Made by a program: the position numbers and the translations under genes
The notes under the pieces: model-generated
What the model was told of the DNA's origin: nothing
What the model saw: only the letters and a program-made list of their open reading frames with translations
Databases searched by the model: none
From: Salvator merianae
Taxonomy: Eukaryota; Chordata; Lepidosauria; Squamata; Teiidae
DNA length: 64,000 bases
NCBI GenBank assembly: GCA_003586115.2
Contig: QVOM02000034.1
Location: forward strand, 106,668,462-106,732,461
Direction: 5' to 3'
Shown: positions 34,630 through 45,670 of the stretch, one piece after another
How the letters are laid out: every line of letters starts with the position of its first letter
How positions within the stretch are numbered: the stretch's first letter is position 1

Positions 34630-36312
34630 TGGGTAATTACTCCTTGGAAACAGTGAATGGGGCGCGACTCAGAAAGCAAGTTTGGATATGGGCGCTTGGT
34701 CCAAGGGTGGAGGCCTCTTGGGAATATATCCCCATCCGGGGAGGGAATCACAAAAGTGCATCTGTCTGTAGTGTTCCAAGCAGGTTTCTTGTGTTCTCTG
34801 ACAGACAATAACAATTATAATGCCATTGGAAAAGTTTGGGTGCCAAGCCTCCCCCCCTTCCATAACGTGTTTCTGACAAGAGAGGTGTCCCCAGCACGTT
34901 GGGCTCACCCCCCCCCCCCAACATTCAGACTAGAGTATCTCCACAAATTGGTGGCTGGCTGGCATGCTGACTTTTCTCAAGCGGTTCTTGTAGCTGAGAG
35001 TTCAAGAGGAGGACTGGCTGTATTTGTCGTTTTTTCTCCCCTTCTGAAGCTCTCTATAGAGTGTCAATCTTCAGTCCTACAAAGGGGAAGAAAAGAAATG
35101 TCTGTGCGTGTCGGTGGTGATTCTTTCATAGCTTTGGCGGGGGGGGGGGCTGTACCATACAGTCTCTTTCTTGGGTCTTTAGACTGGTGAGCAATGTGGC
35201 AGGGAAAGGAACAGAGCACGAGGAAGTGCATTTCATGAGCTGTTCTAAAAATTTAAATCGTTAACCATGATGTGGGGGTTGCTGTGATTCGGAGTGGCTG
35301 CTCGGGTGAGGAAAGGTGCGCGTGTATATGTGCGCGTGCATGCATATGTATGTACAGTAGTTATTCTTAGCAGTTTGTAAAGGATTCGTATTAAGGAAAA
35401 GCACCGTGCCAGAGGGAGAAAGCTGGCAAGAATAAACGCAAGCATCTTGAGTGAATGTCGCTTGCAATCTGATCTACAAGCTGGTCAGTTACAGCGCTCT
35501 CTGCCTCGGCAGATGCTTTACAATGACTCTTGGTGGAGGGGAGAGTGCGGCACCCACGTACAGCCTCTTAGCGGTGTTCCTTTGTACTTCGCAGCCAAGG
35601 CGGAACAGGATCTGCCCAAACTTACAATCCGCCGAGATTTTCGGTCTTGAAGGAGAACCGAATCGTAAGCCTATATCCTCAGGGGCAAGCGCTACGGGGT
35701 CTGCGAACAAAGACCACCTTCGCCTCTTCCTCGACCACCGCTCCTGCTTTTGCTTGCATTCACGTTCTGCTGCTCACACAAGAGCGCTGGGGGAGGGGAA
35801 AAACTTTTTTTCCCCAGAAGAAATATTGGCGGATTGTTTAGAAATGGATATAGAGGAGTGAGGGGCAGGAAGAAAGGACGAAGATCACTCGGCTAAGCTT
35901 TACTTTGGAGACACGCTAGTCGGACCGTAAGGTGTGGAGAGCATGCCTAGGATGTGCGATCACGCGTTGATAGGTGATCTAGGGGGAGGCTTTCTTACAA
36001 AAACGTCGAGGGCTCCCGACACCCAGCTCCTGCAAGACACCCAGAGAGGGGGAAATGTTTGAAAGGACCTTTAGCCGCGGGTTACAACGCCGCGGAGAGG
36101 CCTGGGGCGGCGAAACACTGGCGTTGTCCAGCAGCTCCGGGGAGCTTTTGAGAAAGTGACAGCGGCGGCGAGCGTCTCCAAATCCCTCTCCCCCAAATCC
36201 TCCCGATGCCTGCCCGCCTTTCTTTATCAAATTTCAACCTCCCTCCCACGGATCGCCTAAGCAAATAGCTTGGCAGGGGTTTTGTGTGCTTAACTGTGCG
36301 TCTCTTCCACAG

Positions 36313-36435
36313 GAATCGCGTCGGCTGCAGAGTAGAGCCTTTCGGTGCAACCCCGGGAAGAGACCTCGACAGGGGGGGAGAAGGATGGCAAGCAAGTCCA
36401 GATCAAGAAAGAAAAGAAAGTCAGGAGCCGCCTAG
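36313..36435 (+). other. putative exon 2 with first ATG
   Basis: A pyrimidine-rich acceptor (GCGTCTCTTCCACAG, ending 36,312) opens a 123-bp exon that closes with CCTAG|GTACGC at 36,435. Exon 1 has no ATG, so the ATG at 36,385 would be the first in the spliced transcript. The segment lies in the CpG island. Splice-site quality and the ATG-free leader are seen; exon status is inferred. Confidence 0.5.
36385..36435 (+). CDS. 16-codon upstream micro-ORF ending at the splice donor
   Basis: The frame reads MASKSRSRKKRKSGAA and then TAG. The start has a strong context (A at -3, G at +4), so scanning ribosomes should use it. The peptide is strongly basic (SRSRKKRK), resembling a nuclear-localisation or RNA-binding tail, but at this length that may only mirror AAG-rich DNA. 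The stop codon is the last three bases of the exon, directly before the GT of the donor. It is most simply an upstream ORF that would dampen translation of the main frame. An N-terminal coding exon with an alternative 3' end is possible but no other good donor is near. I do not recognise the protein. Confidence 0.35.
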   Translation: MASKSRSRKKRKSGAA

Positions 36436-36889
36436 GTACGCGGAATGGATGGCGAAGTGAATGAATGGGCGAAGAAGTGCATGGCGCTAGAGGTGCTTAG
36501 AGAAGTATGCGGATGGCTGCATGGATGGACGGGATTTGCATGCAGATAAGGCGTCGCTGCCGCTGACCTACGTATGTTATGGAGATAAATTGTCTGTGTG
36601 GCTTCATATTAGCGCTTGGATTGTGTGTGCGTGCGTGTGTGCGAGTGTGTGAAAGGACAACACGTAGGCAAACTTGACTGTCAACCGCATGGTAGCTGTT
36701 CCCCGAAGGGGTGCACACACCCGAAGTCTTCATGGACGGGGGTTTGGCAGCGCGCAGGTGGCCAGATGCGTCCACTGCCTCGCGGGCACATCTAGCTGCC
36801 CTAGCCAAGAAGCCACAGGCGCAGGGGGCTGCCGGGCGACTGGCTGGCCCGGCGGCGTCTGCATGTGGTGCCGGCGGCGTGAGCGCATG

Positions 36890-37373
36890 GCGCTGTTCTC
36901 CCGACAGCCTGCCGAAGCCTGCCCCGCTCCGCCTGCCCTGCCAAGGGCTCCCAGGCCTGCCCTGCTCCAGTCCTTCACGGCCGCCTCTTCTGCTTTGCCT
37001 TGCCAGGCCCCTGGGATCCAGCGGTCCTGCGTGGATTTGGGAGCAGCGCTCACCCGGCCGGCGACAATCTGTTGGATTCTCCTCTGCCTCCGCCTCCCTT
37101 TGCTCCGAGCCACGGGACGTACAGTTGTGGATTTATTGTCGCGGTGCCAGCATCTTCTTCGCTTCCTCCTCCTCTTCCTCCTCCTCCTCTTCCACCACCA
37201 CCACCCCCATCAGCCTTCTGACTCTCTTCGGTGACGGGTATTCTTGGGTGGATAATACGGATTACGTTGTTATTGCTTAAGAATACGCGTAGTCGAGGAG
37301 AGTTCTTGCTGCAGGCGGGGTGGGCAGCGATCGCTCCCCCAGCTGGCTTCTTAAACCGGTTCTGGTTGCCAAG
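36890..37373 (+). other. possible alternative first exon
   Basis: GC-rich and, from just after an ATG near 36,886, without ATG to a splice donor GCCAAG|GTAGCG (exon end 37,373). It contains a TCC/TCT tract near 37,160-37,200. An alternative untranslated first exon would fit. The donor is moderate and the start unknown. Overlapping frames of 186 and 189 codons (36,674-37,280) are low-complexity products of GC-rich DNA. Confidence 0.35.
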
Positions 37374-39403
37374 GTAGCGCATCATTTTTTACACGTTTTA
37401 CTTATTTATTTACATGTGTTTCACTCTCATGCCTCCCTTTTGTTGTACCTCGCAACGGCCGTCTGCACCAGACTTCTCTCCCTCCCCCCCTCCGCCCTTT
37501 CAACCGGGGCGGGGTTGCCTCATTGCAGCTTCCCACTCCAATACTGCGGAGAAGGGGAGGGAGCGGCTGGGATGCTTGGTGAGGTCCTGTTCTCAGCGCT
37601 TGGCGCTGGACGTTTCCTCACTTCTGACTTAATGCGGATTATCGGCTCCTTTCTTACTCCTGAGGGACTCGCAAGGGTGGGTTTCTTCCACTCGGGCACA
37701 GGGGCTCCGCCGAGCTGGCATTCTGGTCCACGTGAAGAACTAGAAGGATGAAGCCCGGGCGTGCGCTGAAAGGGGATGTTACCCACAGAGTACAGGATGG
37801 CAGAGCGAAAGGCGCGATTTTGTTTTGTGAAAAATGTGATCCGAAGTGGAAATGAGTGTAGATCCCAGTGAGAACTAGCGAACTGGTTGTTAATTGTAAT
37901 CAGTCCATTTGTATCCTGGTTACCACACTTTGTTTTCCGCATTTTTCTCCTCCGGCTTTTGTGCTCTTGTGAATTTTATTTGCTTTTTTTTTATTGTTGT
38001 TGTTTGCTGTTTTAGCTTTTTGTTTTTCCCCTATGAAGCCAAACGACTGGGAAACCAGGTAGCCTGACTGATGAGAATAAGGCAAAACTTGAGGAACTAG
38101 TGGCGTGGTTATTTTGGGTCGCTTGCTTGATTCGTGGGTTTTGTTTTAGTTTTGGCACCATTTCACCCTTTCTCCACCTCAGTTCGGTTTCTTCACCCTG
38201 GAACTTGCCTACCGCCTTCTATTTCCCACTCAAGGAGGTCAATAATTTTCCCATTACATTTCTTCTTGCCTTTTGCAAGCACAATCCCCCAAAAATGTTT
38301 TCTTGGCAATAAGCCAGGTTCACTTTAATGGAGTTTAAGTGCACTATTACCATGTGTGATTACTCATATTTTAAGGCTCAGTATTATCACACTTGCCACA
38401 GGTCTTTCTCACTGAACAGCAGCTTCAATTAGAATCTGCTCTTAGAGCTGTTTTCTGGAAATGCTCCTGTGACCCTGGACATGCTAACTCAGGAGCAGTC
38501 CACTTAAGCCAGCAATCCAAGGATATGATCCAGTTGTTCATTTTCCACAAGGCTTATTGATGCATAAAGGATAGGTAGAGTTACCAGCTTGGCACCTTCC
38601 TCTCTCAGTTGCTTTTTGGACCACAGCTCAATGGGAACTATTGGTTTCTTGTTAAGATTTATTTTCATGTTTTGCTTTCTGGAGGACTTCTGACTCATAA
38701 TCAGGAGCTTTTGACTGTTTGAGATACTTAGATGATTGCCATTGTACCTCAGTGACATCCCTCGCTACACACACAATCACATGCCTTGACTTTTGAGGTT
38801 TTGGGACAGAGGGTCTGGCCTGTGTAGACAGGTGGGACAAAGAAAGAGAGTATGAGGCTCTTCTGCTTTAGTCATTTGTTCTCTAGGACTGAGTGGCAGG
38901 GGAGCTGCCAGTGCAGACTGGAGCTGCTTCCACCAAGCAGAGGCACACAGAGCAAAGGCAATAGGAGCAAACTTCCCTCAATAATAGGCTATCTGTTTAT
39001 TCATCCTACTATTAAGGATAAGGGAAATGCTTCCTGGCCATGGTTTTCTTGTGGAAAGGATTCCAAGTGCATGCAGACTCACATCTCCACTCTGTTTTCA
39101 GTTGTCATCTTTAAATCACAGCCCTAAACCATCTCCAGATATTAGTAAGAGCCTCTTGTTCTGGAGAGTGAATGAAAAAAAAAGGGAGAAAGACAGAAGT
39201 CCCAAGAAAGGGTCTACTATCATTGTCACCGAAACCAAAGCCTAAATCCTGTCATATAGGTTTTTATGAAGTTTATTTTGCTTTCCGTAAAGATCGTTAC
39301 CTTCCGCTCTATGGAGTGGTGATTATGGGAATTATAATTCATTTATTAGCAATTTATTCATTACACAGGGGTAGCTGACTCAGAAAAAAACAGGGATCTG
39401 ACG
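37374..39403. other. non-coding stretch, putative intron
   Basis: The first 500 bases remain moderately GC-rich, with more CpG; then composition returns to AT-rich. No gene or repeat boundary seen. Confidence 0.5.
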
Positions 39404-39415
39404 CCTTATAAGGCA

Positions 39416-39540
39416 TCCAATGAAGTAGGCTTAGTCTATAAAAGCTCATGCTACCAACTTCTTTTTCTTTGCTAGTCTCTAAGGTGCTACTAGATCCCCT
39501 TGCTATACTGATCCAGACTAACATGGCTACGTCTTTGAAT
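39416..39540 (+). mobile_element. Penelope-like retroelement fragment with perfect 12-bp TSD
   Basis: A 125-bp insert is flanked on both sides by CCTTATAAGGCA (39,404-39,415 and 39,541-39,552). Its words TGAAGTAGGC, AAAGCTCATGCT, TTGCTAGTCTCTAAGGTGCTAC and CAGACTAACATGGCTAC follow a reptile repeat with the pattern 'CTGATGAAGTGGGC..GCCCACGAAAGCTTATGCT..TTAGTCTCTAAGGTGC..CAGACTAACACGGCTAC', recalled from memory, which carries a hammerhead ribozyme as Penelope-like elements do. The insert ends at the 3' duplication without a poly-A tail. Confidence 0.65.
39417..39453 (+). ncRNA. decayed type I hammerhead ribozyme
   Basis: The order of a minimal hammerhead is visible. Core box CCAATGA (39,417-39,423) stands for CTGATGA; stem II is GTAGGC (39,425-39,430) with GTCTAT (39,434-39,439), six pairs including G-U, loop TTA; core box AAAA (39,440-39,443) stands for GAAA; stem III is GC-TCAT-GC (39,444-39,451); the cleavage-site dinucleotide is TA. 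Changed core bases (U4, G5 and G12 in hammerhead numbering) should abolish cleavage. The 5' strand of stem I falls in host DNA. Confidence 0.55.
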
Positions 39541-40459
39541 CCTTATAAGGCAGTCAAGCGGACCCGTGACCACCTGTGTTTTCTCCTACCAGCAAGCATT
39601 CAATCCGATAGGGAGGGAGAGGAATTCGAGTTGCATCAAACTGGAAACAGGGAGGGAGAAGGTGACATGCACTTGCTTTTAATTATTCCTGCTCCTCTGC
39701 TACAACTACCCCGAAGCGACCCCTAGATGGAATCCACTTAACTGCATGCCCTCTCTCCTAGAACAACTAGTCTGTTGACAGAGGTGGCATAAGGTTGTCT
39801 TCTCAGTCCAGATCACAGCCCTCCTTGGTATGTTTGATGTCCAAGCAAGCCTTTCCTTTGTCTCATTGCCAGCTCCACATTTGCTTCTCTCCTGTTTTGG
39901 AAGCCAAACCCAGAAGTGCCAACCCATTATAAGCCATACTGGCTAAAGCCTAGAGATATATCCCAAAGTGGTTGGGGGTGGTGGTGAGAGGGGAGAAATG
40001 TGTAAAAGGAGCTAGCACTAAGACAGGGACCTTTCCAGAAAGACAAGAGAGCTGGATTTTTCTTAAATTATTTATTGTGTCCGATATTGCTTTCACATTC
40101 ATATGCTAAAAGAGAAAACAATCTTCATCATCATATCATTGATGATTCTTATTGCTGCCCTCATTTTGCAAAGAGAGGTCCAGCATAGGTCAAGCAGTAG
40201 AAGAGACGCCAGAAAAAATAATCTAGCTATGTACCAGACAAAACAAATCCTAACCTTTTTGATCTCTAAGTAGATCCTTAAAAAAACAACAACACAAACC
40301 CTTAATTGTTTCTTACAGCTGCAGCTGCCATGATTTCTGCTGCATGGATTTTTTTTTTTTTTTTTTAAGTAAGAAAAAAAAGAGAGAGAAAGTTTGCCTC
40401 GTCCCCCCACCCTAAATTTATGCAACAGATTCCCTTAACTATAATCAACTACACTTGAT

Positions 40460-41320
40460 TTTCTGAAATTCTTTGGGGGGAAAAAAATGGAAAAGCCGAA
40501 GAAGCGCTTAATGGACTGATTTGGACATCGGAAGAACCAAACAAGAGGCTCCTTTCCTCAACTAATCTTCCGGGTTAGCGTTCCTTACGAGCAGATCTGA
40601 TGTGGGATTCCGTTCAAGTGATTCCTCGGGAAGCGAGCATCAGCAACTAGACTATATCCTACCCTAAGAACTTCGTTTCTTCTGGCAAGAGAGCGAGTTC
40701 CCATTGCAAAGGGCGAATGGAAAGGAAAATAGAAAGGAAAGGTGGGAAGCGATTCCCCCCCCCCCCCGTCTTCGTGGCACTTTTCAGAGGTCCGTCACAC
40801 CCAAGTTTCCATTTAGCAGTGCCGCATTAAGGATAGCGGGGGGTGGGGTGTGTGTGGCAAGCAGGAGGACACCACCCAGGCCTGCGCAAAAGCAGAATTA
40901 AACAGTGCTTTCACTAACAATATTAGGAGGGGCCCGGGGAGAGAGAAAAGCCAAAGGCTGGGCAAATACAGGGACTTTAAAATCACTCTTCTGAAATTGA
41001 AATAAATAAAATCAAGTTCTTGTTCCTCACCGCGAAGAAGGTCAGAGGCGTGTAAATAAATTCGAAGGGATGTTTGCATTAACTTGAAAGAACTGGAGGA
41101 TGCAGGAGAAAAGCTGTTCGAATATTGAGCCTTAATTCCGGAGAGCCAAACATTCCAGCAGGAGCGTTGGGGAAGGAAGGGAACGTGGGAGTGGCCGGAA
41201 GTCCAGCCAGCCAGCCAGTCAATGCTGCCTGGAGCTGTCTTGCTCTGTGGTGCTGAACTTGACAAGAATTGATCTTCGTGATTTGACGGGAAAATAAGAC
41301 TTCCGTCTTCCCATTCACCT
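40460..41320. promoter_or_regulatory. second CpG-enriched patch, possible alternative promoter
   Basis: Roughly thirty CpG in 850 bp against sparse CpG on both sides. It includes a run of C at 40,756-40,768 and the REST-like motif at 41,231. On the minus strand a possible exon ends in TTCGCG|GTGAGG (exon end 41,031). No gene is recognised. An intronic regulatory island or alternative promoter would fit. Confidence 0.35.
41231..41257 (+). promoter_or_regulatory. REST/NRSF-like motif with expanded spacing
   Basis: GGAGCTGTCT and GGTGCTGAA are the two halves of the REST motif (GGYGCTGTCC and GGTGCTGAA), here separated by about 8 bases where the classical site has 2. One half is perfect, the other has two changes. 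Expanded REST sites with half-site centres about 16-19 bp apart are established; the spacing here is about 17. Confidence 0.5.
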
Positions 41321-44300
41321 TACTAATTCTTCTACACCTGGTCTATCTTTCCCAAATCAACTTTTAATTCTCACTAAATGATGCCCTACTTTTCCTTAAC
41401 ATTCAGTTCCTCAAAAGAAAGAACTGCTCAAAAATATTTAAAAAATACTAAATTTCAAGAAGATTTAAACACCTCCAGACAACTAAGGATCATTTAAAAA
41501 AAAAAAATGCAGAAAGTCAGATCTAAAACTGCATGTAAAATCTCAGTGGTGTACATTCTGAAAGTTTGGTTAATTATATAATGGTAGTAAATTACACAGC
41601 TTTGGAACAGCTGTTTATTTCTTCCCTTTTGTCAGTCCAGAAACTAGGGTTATCTTTTATTGGGAGGGGATTGGAGCAGGGAGGAATAAAACTGAAAGAT
41701 TTATGGACACAAATCTTAGGATGGCTTGAAAATTCCTGCGTGGTATAGCTGTTGATATGGGAAATATACAGTATACATAGTAGACCAGAAACCATATACA
41801 TCCCATATCATATATCCAAATATTTCTTGTCTTAATTAAGTCATGTTCCTTAATACAGATAGCTTCTTAAGAGGATTAGACAAATTCAAGGCTATTGCTG
41901 TTAGTCATAATAGCTAAAGGCTACTTCACAAGGATATTATTCCTGCATGACAGTAACTCCCTTGTAGAAGAAAAAAACGAAAAAGCCCACTTTTTCTGTC
42001 TCAGGCAAAGTGTAACACTAGAGTTTATTTTGTTAAAATTCTGTCTGGCAAAGTGTATAGAAGGGGGAATTACATGTGCACAATCCCACTAAAAATGGAG
42101 CCATCATGGTTAAAAGTGGTGTACTCCTGATTAGCAAGTGATGGGACACAGAACAGAAGATGGTATGCTATTCATAAGCATCCTGTGTTGCTGTCAGAGT
42201 ACAAGAGTAAATGGGCCTTTAGTAATTTGTTTGTGGTGCAATCTAACCTTGTCTATTCTAGAGTTATCATAAGGAAAAGAGGATCTTTAATCTTTAATAG
42301 TTGTGCAGAACAGGACATTTCTACAAATATTACCTGCATGACTGACTACATCTTCTGGAATTTCCTTTTCTACACAGCTGTTAACTGTACTGGAGCCCTG
42401 TTCTCTTTTCCATTTGGTAATCCTAGTCTATTCAGGATTAAGTCCAATTTTGCCCCATGGTGCATGACTAGAAATAGGAATAGAATTCCAGACTCATAAA
42501 AGATTTATTTTCAGTGCTAACTAAATAGATATATTCAGAAGTCCCTTTGCATCAAATTTGTTTGCATAGAATTTAAGCCTGTAACATTTTTGTGCTTCAC
42601 CTCTACTGCAGAAAAACATGAGGTAGCTAAAAGTTAAATATATGTATATATGAAAAATCACATTCAAATGTGAAAGCATCAACAAATATCTTACGATTGC
42701 TCTCTGTTTTTGCAACCAGGTCACCCATATGCTCATTTCCTATGCACCATTCTTATTATGATATCCACATGAAATCCATTTTGCAGAGTTTTACTTTATT
42801 TTTAAAAATCAGATCCCTACCCTCTGAATACTTCCCATTCAAACCCTGCTGCAGAAAAGACAGAAAAACGAAGGGAAAGGAAAGAAAGTGCAGGAAGAGA
42901 CAAAAACAGTGAGGAAAAAATGTGAGTGCATGTTGTCAGATATACTTTAGCTTGGATGGAGTTAGAAGACTGTTTAATTATTCAGTATATTGACAAATAT
43001 ATATAAAAGATCAGGACATATATTGTACAGAAGGACATGAAGAGAAATTGTGGATCACCTCTTTGTCTGCCTGGGAGGCAGATGATAATGGCTGTTGACA
43101 CAGACAGAGGAGTTTGAGTGTGGACTTTATGACTAATCTGACCTCTTTCTCTCTTCTCACTCCCATCTCTGGCTCACACATCTCCCTTTGTAATACAGAA
43201 CATGGACTTTGTTGTCTCATGCTATACTACGAATGGCCTCACCACCTCAGGTGGTAAATACTTGGAGAGGAGGAGGTGGGCCTTTTAATCTTCTGGCTAT
43301 GTCCTTCTGTTGAAGGATAGATTTGTGTGTGCTGTGCACATTGTCCTACATCACCACAGCTAGCTTGCTGCCCTCATTTGTAATGGATGGCACTGTCACA
43401 CTATCAGTTTTGAACCACTGGTCCAGTCAGCAGAGACATGTGTTGTGGGAAGCAGAGGAACCATTTTGTTAGCTTCAGGCAGCAATGTTCTTTGGGCCAA
43501 TGCTGTGTCATATTCCTGTCAGTAGTACAGTTTCAAATATTGTCTAAAGTTAACTTACTAATTCATTTATTTTACACATTTCCTAACTGTTCTGATTGAG
43601 AAAATTGCAAAGTGGGGTAAACAAATCTATTTACACATTAGGCCTGTATAATGTAATAAGAAACGGGAAACATAGAATTAAGAGTGGTGTAAGACGCCAT
43701 TTTAAAGCACACACAAGGAATGGAGATCTTAATGTCTGTAAAAGCGGTGGACTTCCATAGTGGTCTATCTCATTCAATCTGAATGAAGGGCAAGTTGATG
43801 CTAATTTCTTTAAATTTCACTCTAGATTTATGCAACCAAATCTAACTTTGCTTTTTTAAAATAGATTTCAGCACTCTAATGAAGCTTTTGAAAAATATTG
43901 TTTTTCTGTTCCTTCTTAGAGGTCAAAAAAGAGGGTACTAGAAAAGTAAACATTGCATATATATTTTTGAAAACAAACATTTCCTTCCCCCACGGCTCTA
44001 ATTTTTAAAGAGTTTTTTCATTTTCCCTCTTATTTATTTTAATTTTCCTTCATAGACACACACAAATACACATGTATATGCAATAGTTCTCAAGATGTTA
44101 ACCCAGATCAGTCGTTAAACCCAATTCAATGTTATGTTTGTTTGCTCAGAATTAAGCCTTATTAAAATCAGCAGGACTTTCTATAAGATAAGCAAGTATT
44201 CAAGTGAAGCTTAAAGTGTTTAGTCCATAACAGCCCAGCAAATATAAGGTTCAACAGAAGCTGGAGTAGGATTTGAAACAGATGCATATTAGAGACCTTC

Positions 44301-44844
44301 ATTTGATCTTTTTGAGTTATCCTGGATTTTATTTTATCATAGAAGTAAAATGATTATTTATTTATGATGTGGTCATTTATCTTGAGGGAAAGTTTTGGTT
44401 GTCAGTGCATAAGCTTTAGGTAAGCATATCAGTAAATTTGAAAAAAAAATTCTAAGTTTTTCTTGCTTCATATGATTAGCTTGTGGAATTTTTGATTTGG
44501 GGGGACTGCATGGTGCTTTAATGATGGAGGCTGATGCATTTTTAATGCATGTACTGTACACTATTTTTTTGTCATGTTCTAAATTAACATTTTGACAACT
44601 GAGTCTCTTTCTCACTTTTTCTAGCATTTAGGAGATTGTAACATTGTAGATCTACTGACAGCAAATATATATGGCCTGCTCAAAAATATATAAGGCTGAG
44701 AAATGCTGGATGGTGCAAAGGTTTCTAGAATTATATCTCCAGTGGCCTTGCATTACATGCAGCCTTTGTAATATTCCTGAAAGTCCTTAGAAATCTGCCA
44801 TCTAGATGCAGTTACAAGGAAGAAGCAGAATTTGTAGAATCCTA
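41321..44844. other. non-coding stretch, putative intron
   Basis: AT-rich, no gene and no repeat boundary seen. Confidence 0.5.
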
Positions 44845-45013
44845 GGTTCTTTCTGCACTGGGCCTTATTCCAGATTATATTCCAGAATAGCGACTTGCCA
44901 TACACATGCCAGTGCAGATTATGACAGGACCTACTGTAGTCTGCACTAGCATGAGGATGGCAGTTCCCTATTCCAGGATATAATCCAGAATAAGGGTGAG
45001 TACAGAAAGTGCC
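44845..45013. mobile_element. 169-bp MITE, palindromic family A, copy 2
   Basis: Ends are inverted copies for about 50 bp: GGTTCTTTCTGCACTGGGCC..TTATTCCAGATTATATTCC at the left, and the matching TTATTCTGGATTATATCCTGG read inward from the right. CTA flanks both sides (44,842-44,844 and 45,014-45,016). Same family as 22,651-22,812, with similar GTCTGCACTAGCA in the middle. Confidence 0.75.
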
Positions 45014-45645
45014 CTAGTATTATAGAAAGTCTGAAAGTCCCTCAAGAAGGCAGTCATTATATTTCTTCAGACTAAGAAATGTTATACTTTTGTTTCCTTC
45101 ACAGCAACCCTGTGAGGCAGGCTCAAATTACATTTAACCTGTTTGAAACTGTGATCAGACATAACTAAAGGGGTGTCTCATAGAGACAGTGTGTGGCCCT
45201 CGTATCCCCAACTTTCTCTATTCCACTTTTTCTAGCATAGAATGTCCATGAGAGGGGGGAGGGCAGACTGATGTGTGATCAATCCCACCTCAGAGCCTTC
45301 CATAAGACGCCTCATAGATGGTTTTTTTTTTTTTTTTTTGCCATGTCTAATCACAGTCTGAGCTGCTAAGAGCTTAATGGGGAAGTGGACACCATCATCT
45401 CTCTTCTCTGAACACACCATTAAATGTAGTTTTCCAACACTTAATACTTAGATGTAAATAATGGCAATATTTTAACCAAATCAGTAATGGAACTATATAG
45501 TGTGTGTGTGGACATATATATTTGTACATTTTTTTAAAAAATCCTTTTTAAAAAGTGCTACTACTTAGGGTGCATTTTAACATTTCTGTATTCGCCAGAA
45601 TATTGGGATTAGATAGAACCTGCTTCTCCTTTATTTTCCATTGGA

Positions 45646-45670
45646 TAAACAAACAAACAAACAAACAAAA
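45646..45670 (+). repeat. (AAAC)n microsatellite
   Basis: About six AAAC units. Confidence 0.95.

Larger units (their letters stand above)
33300..37400. promoter_or_regulatory. CpG-island promoter region
   Basis: CpG density rises sharply here against the AT-rich flanks, highest at 33,530-33,660, 35,500-36,400 and 36,680-37,370. A pyrimidine tract (33,438-33,498) lies just before the first exon. No TATA box is seen. Together with exon-like segments ending in good donors, this is read as the promoter region of a plus-strand gene, perhaps with alternative first exons. Confidence 0.75.

Noticed and set aside
36385..36435. Similarity of the micro-ORF start to the first-exon peptide of PRDM16/MECOM
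   Set aside because: Both are short, basic and begin in a like manner, but the residues do not align well and the frame stops at the donor.
36674..37280. Frames of 186 and 189 codons in the CpG island
   Set aside because: Low-complexity Ala/Pro/Leu/Ser and His/Pro runs in overlapping frames; poor start contexts. Explained by GC-rich leader DNA with few stop codons.
33300..37400. Match to BDNF, NRG1 or FGF-family first exons
   Set aside because: No recognisable leader or N-terminal words of these genes were found.
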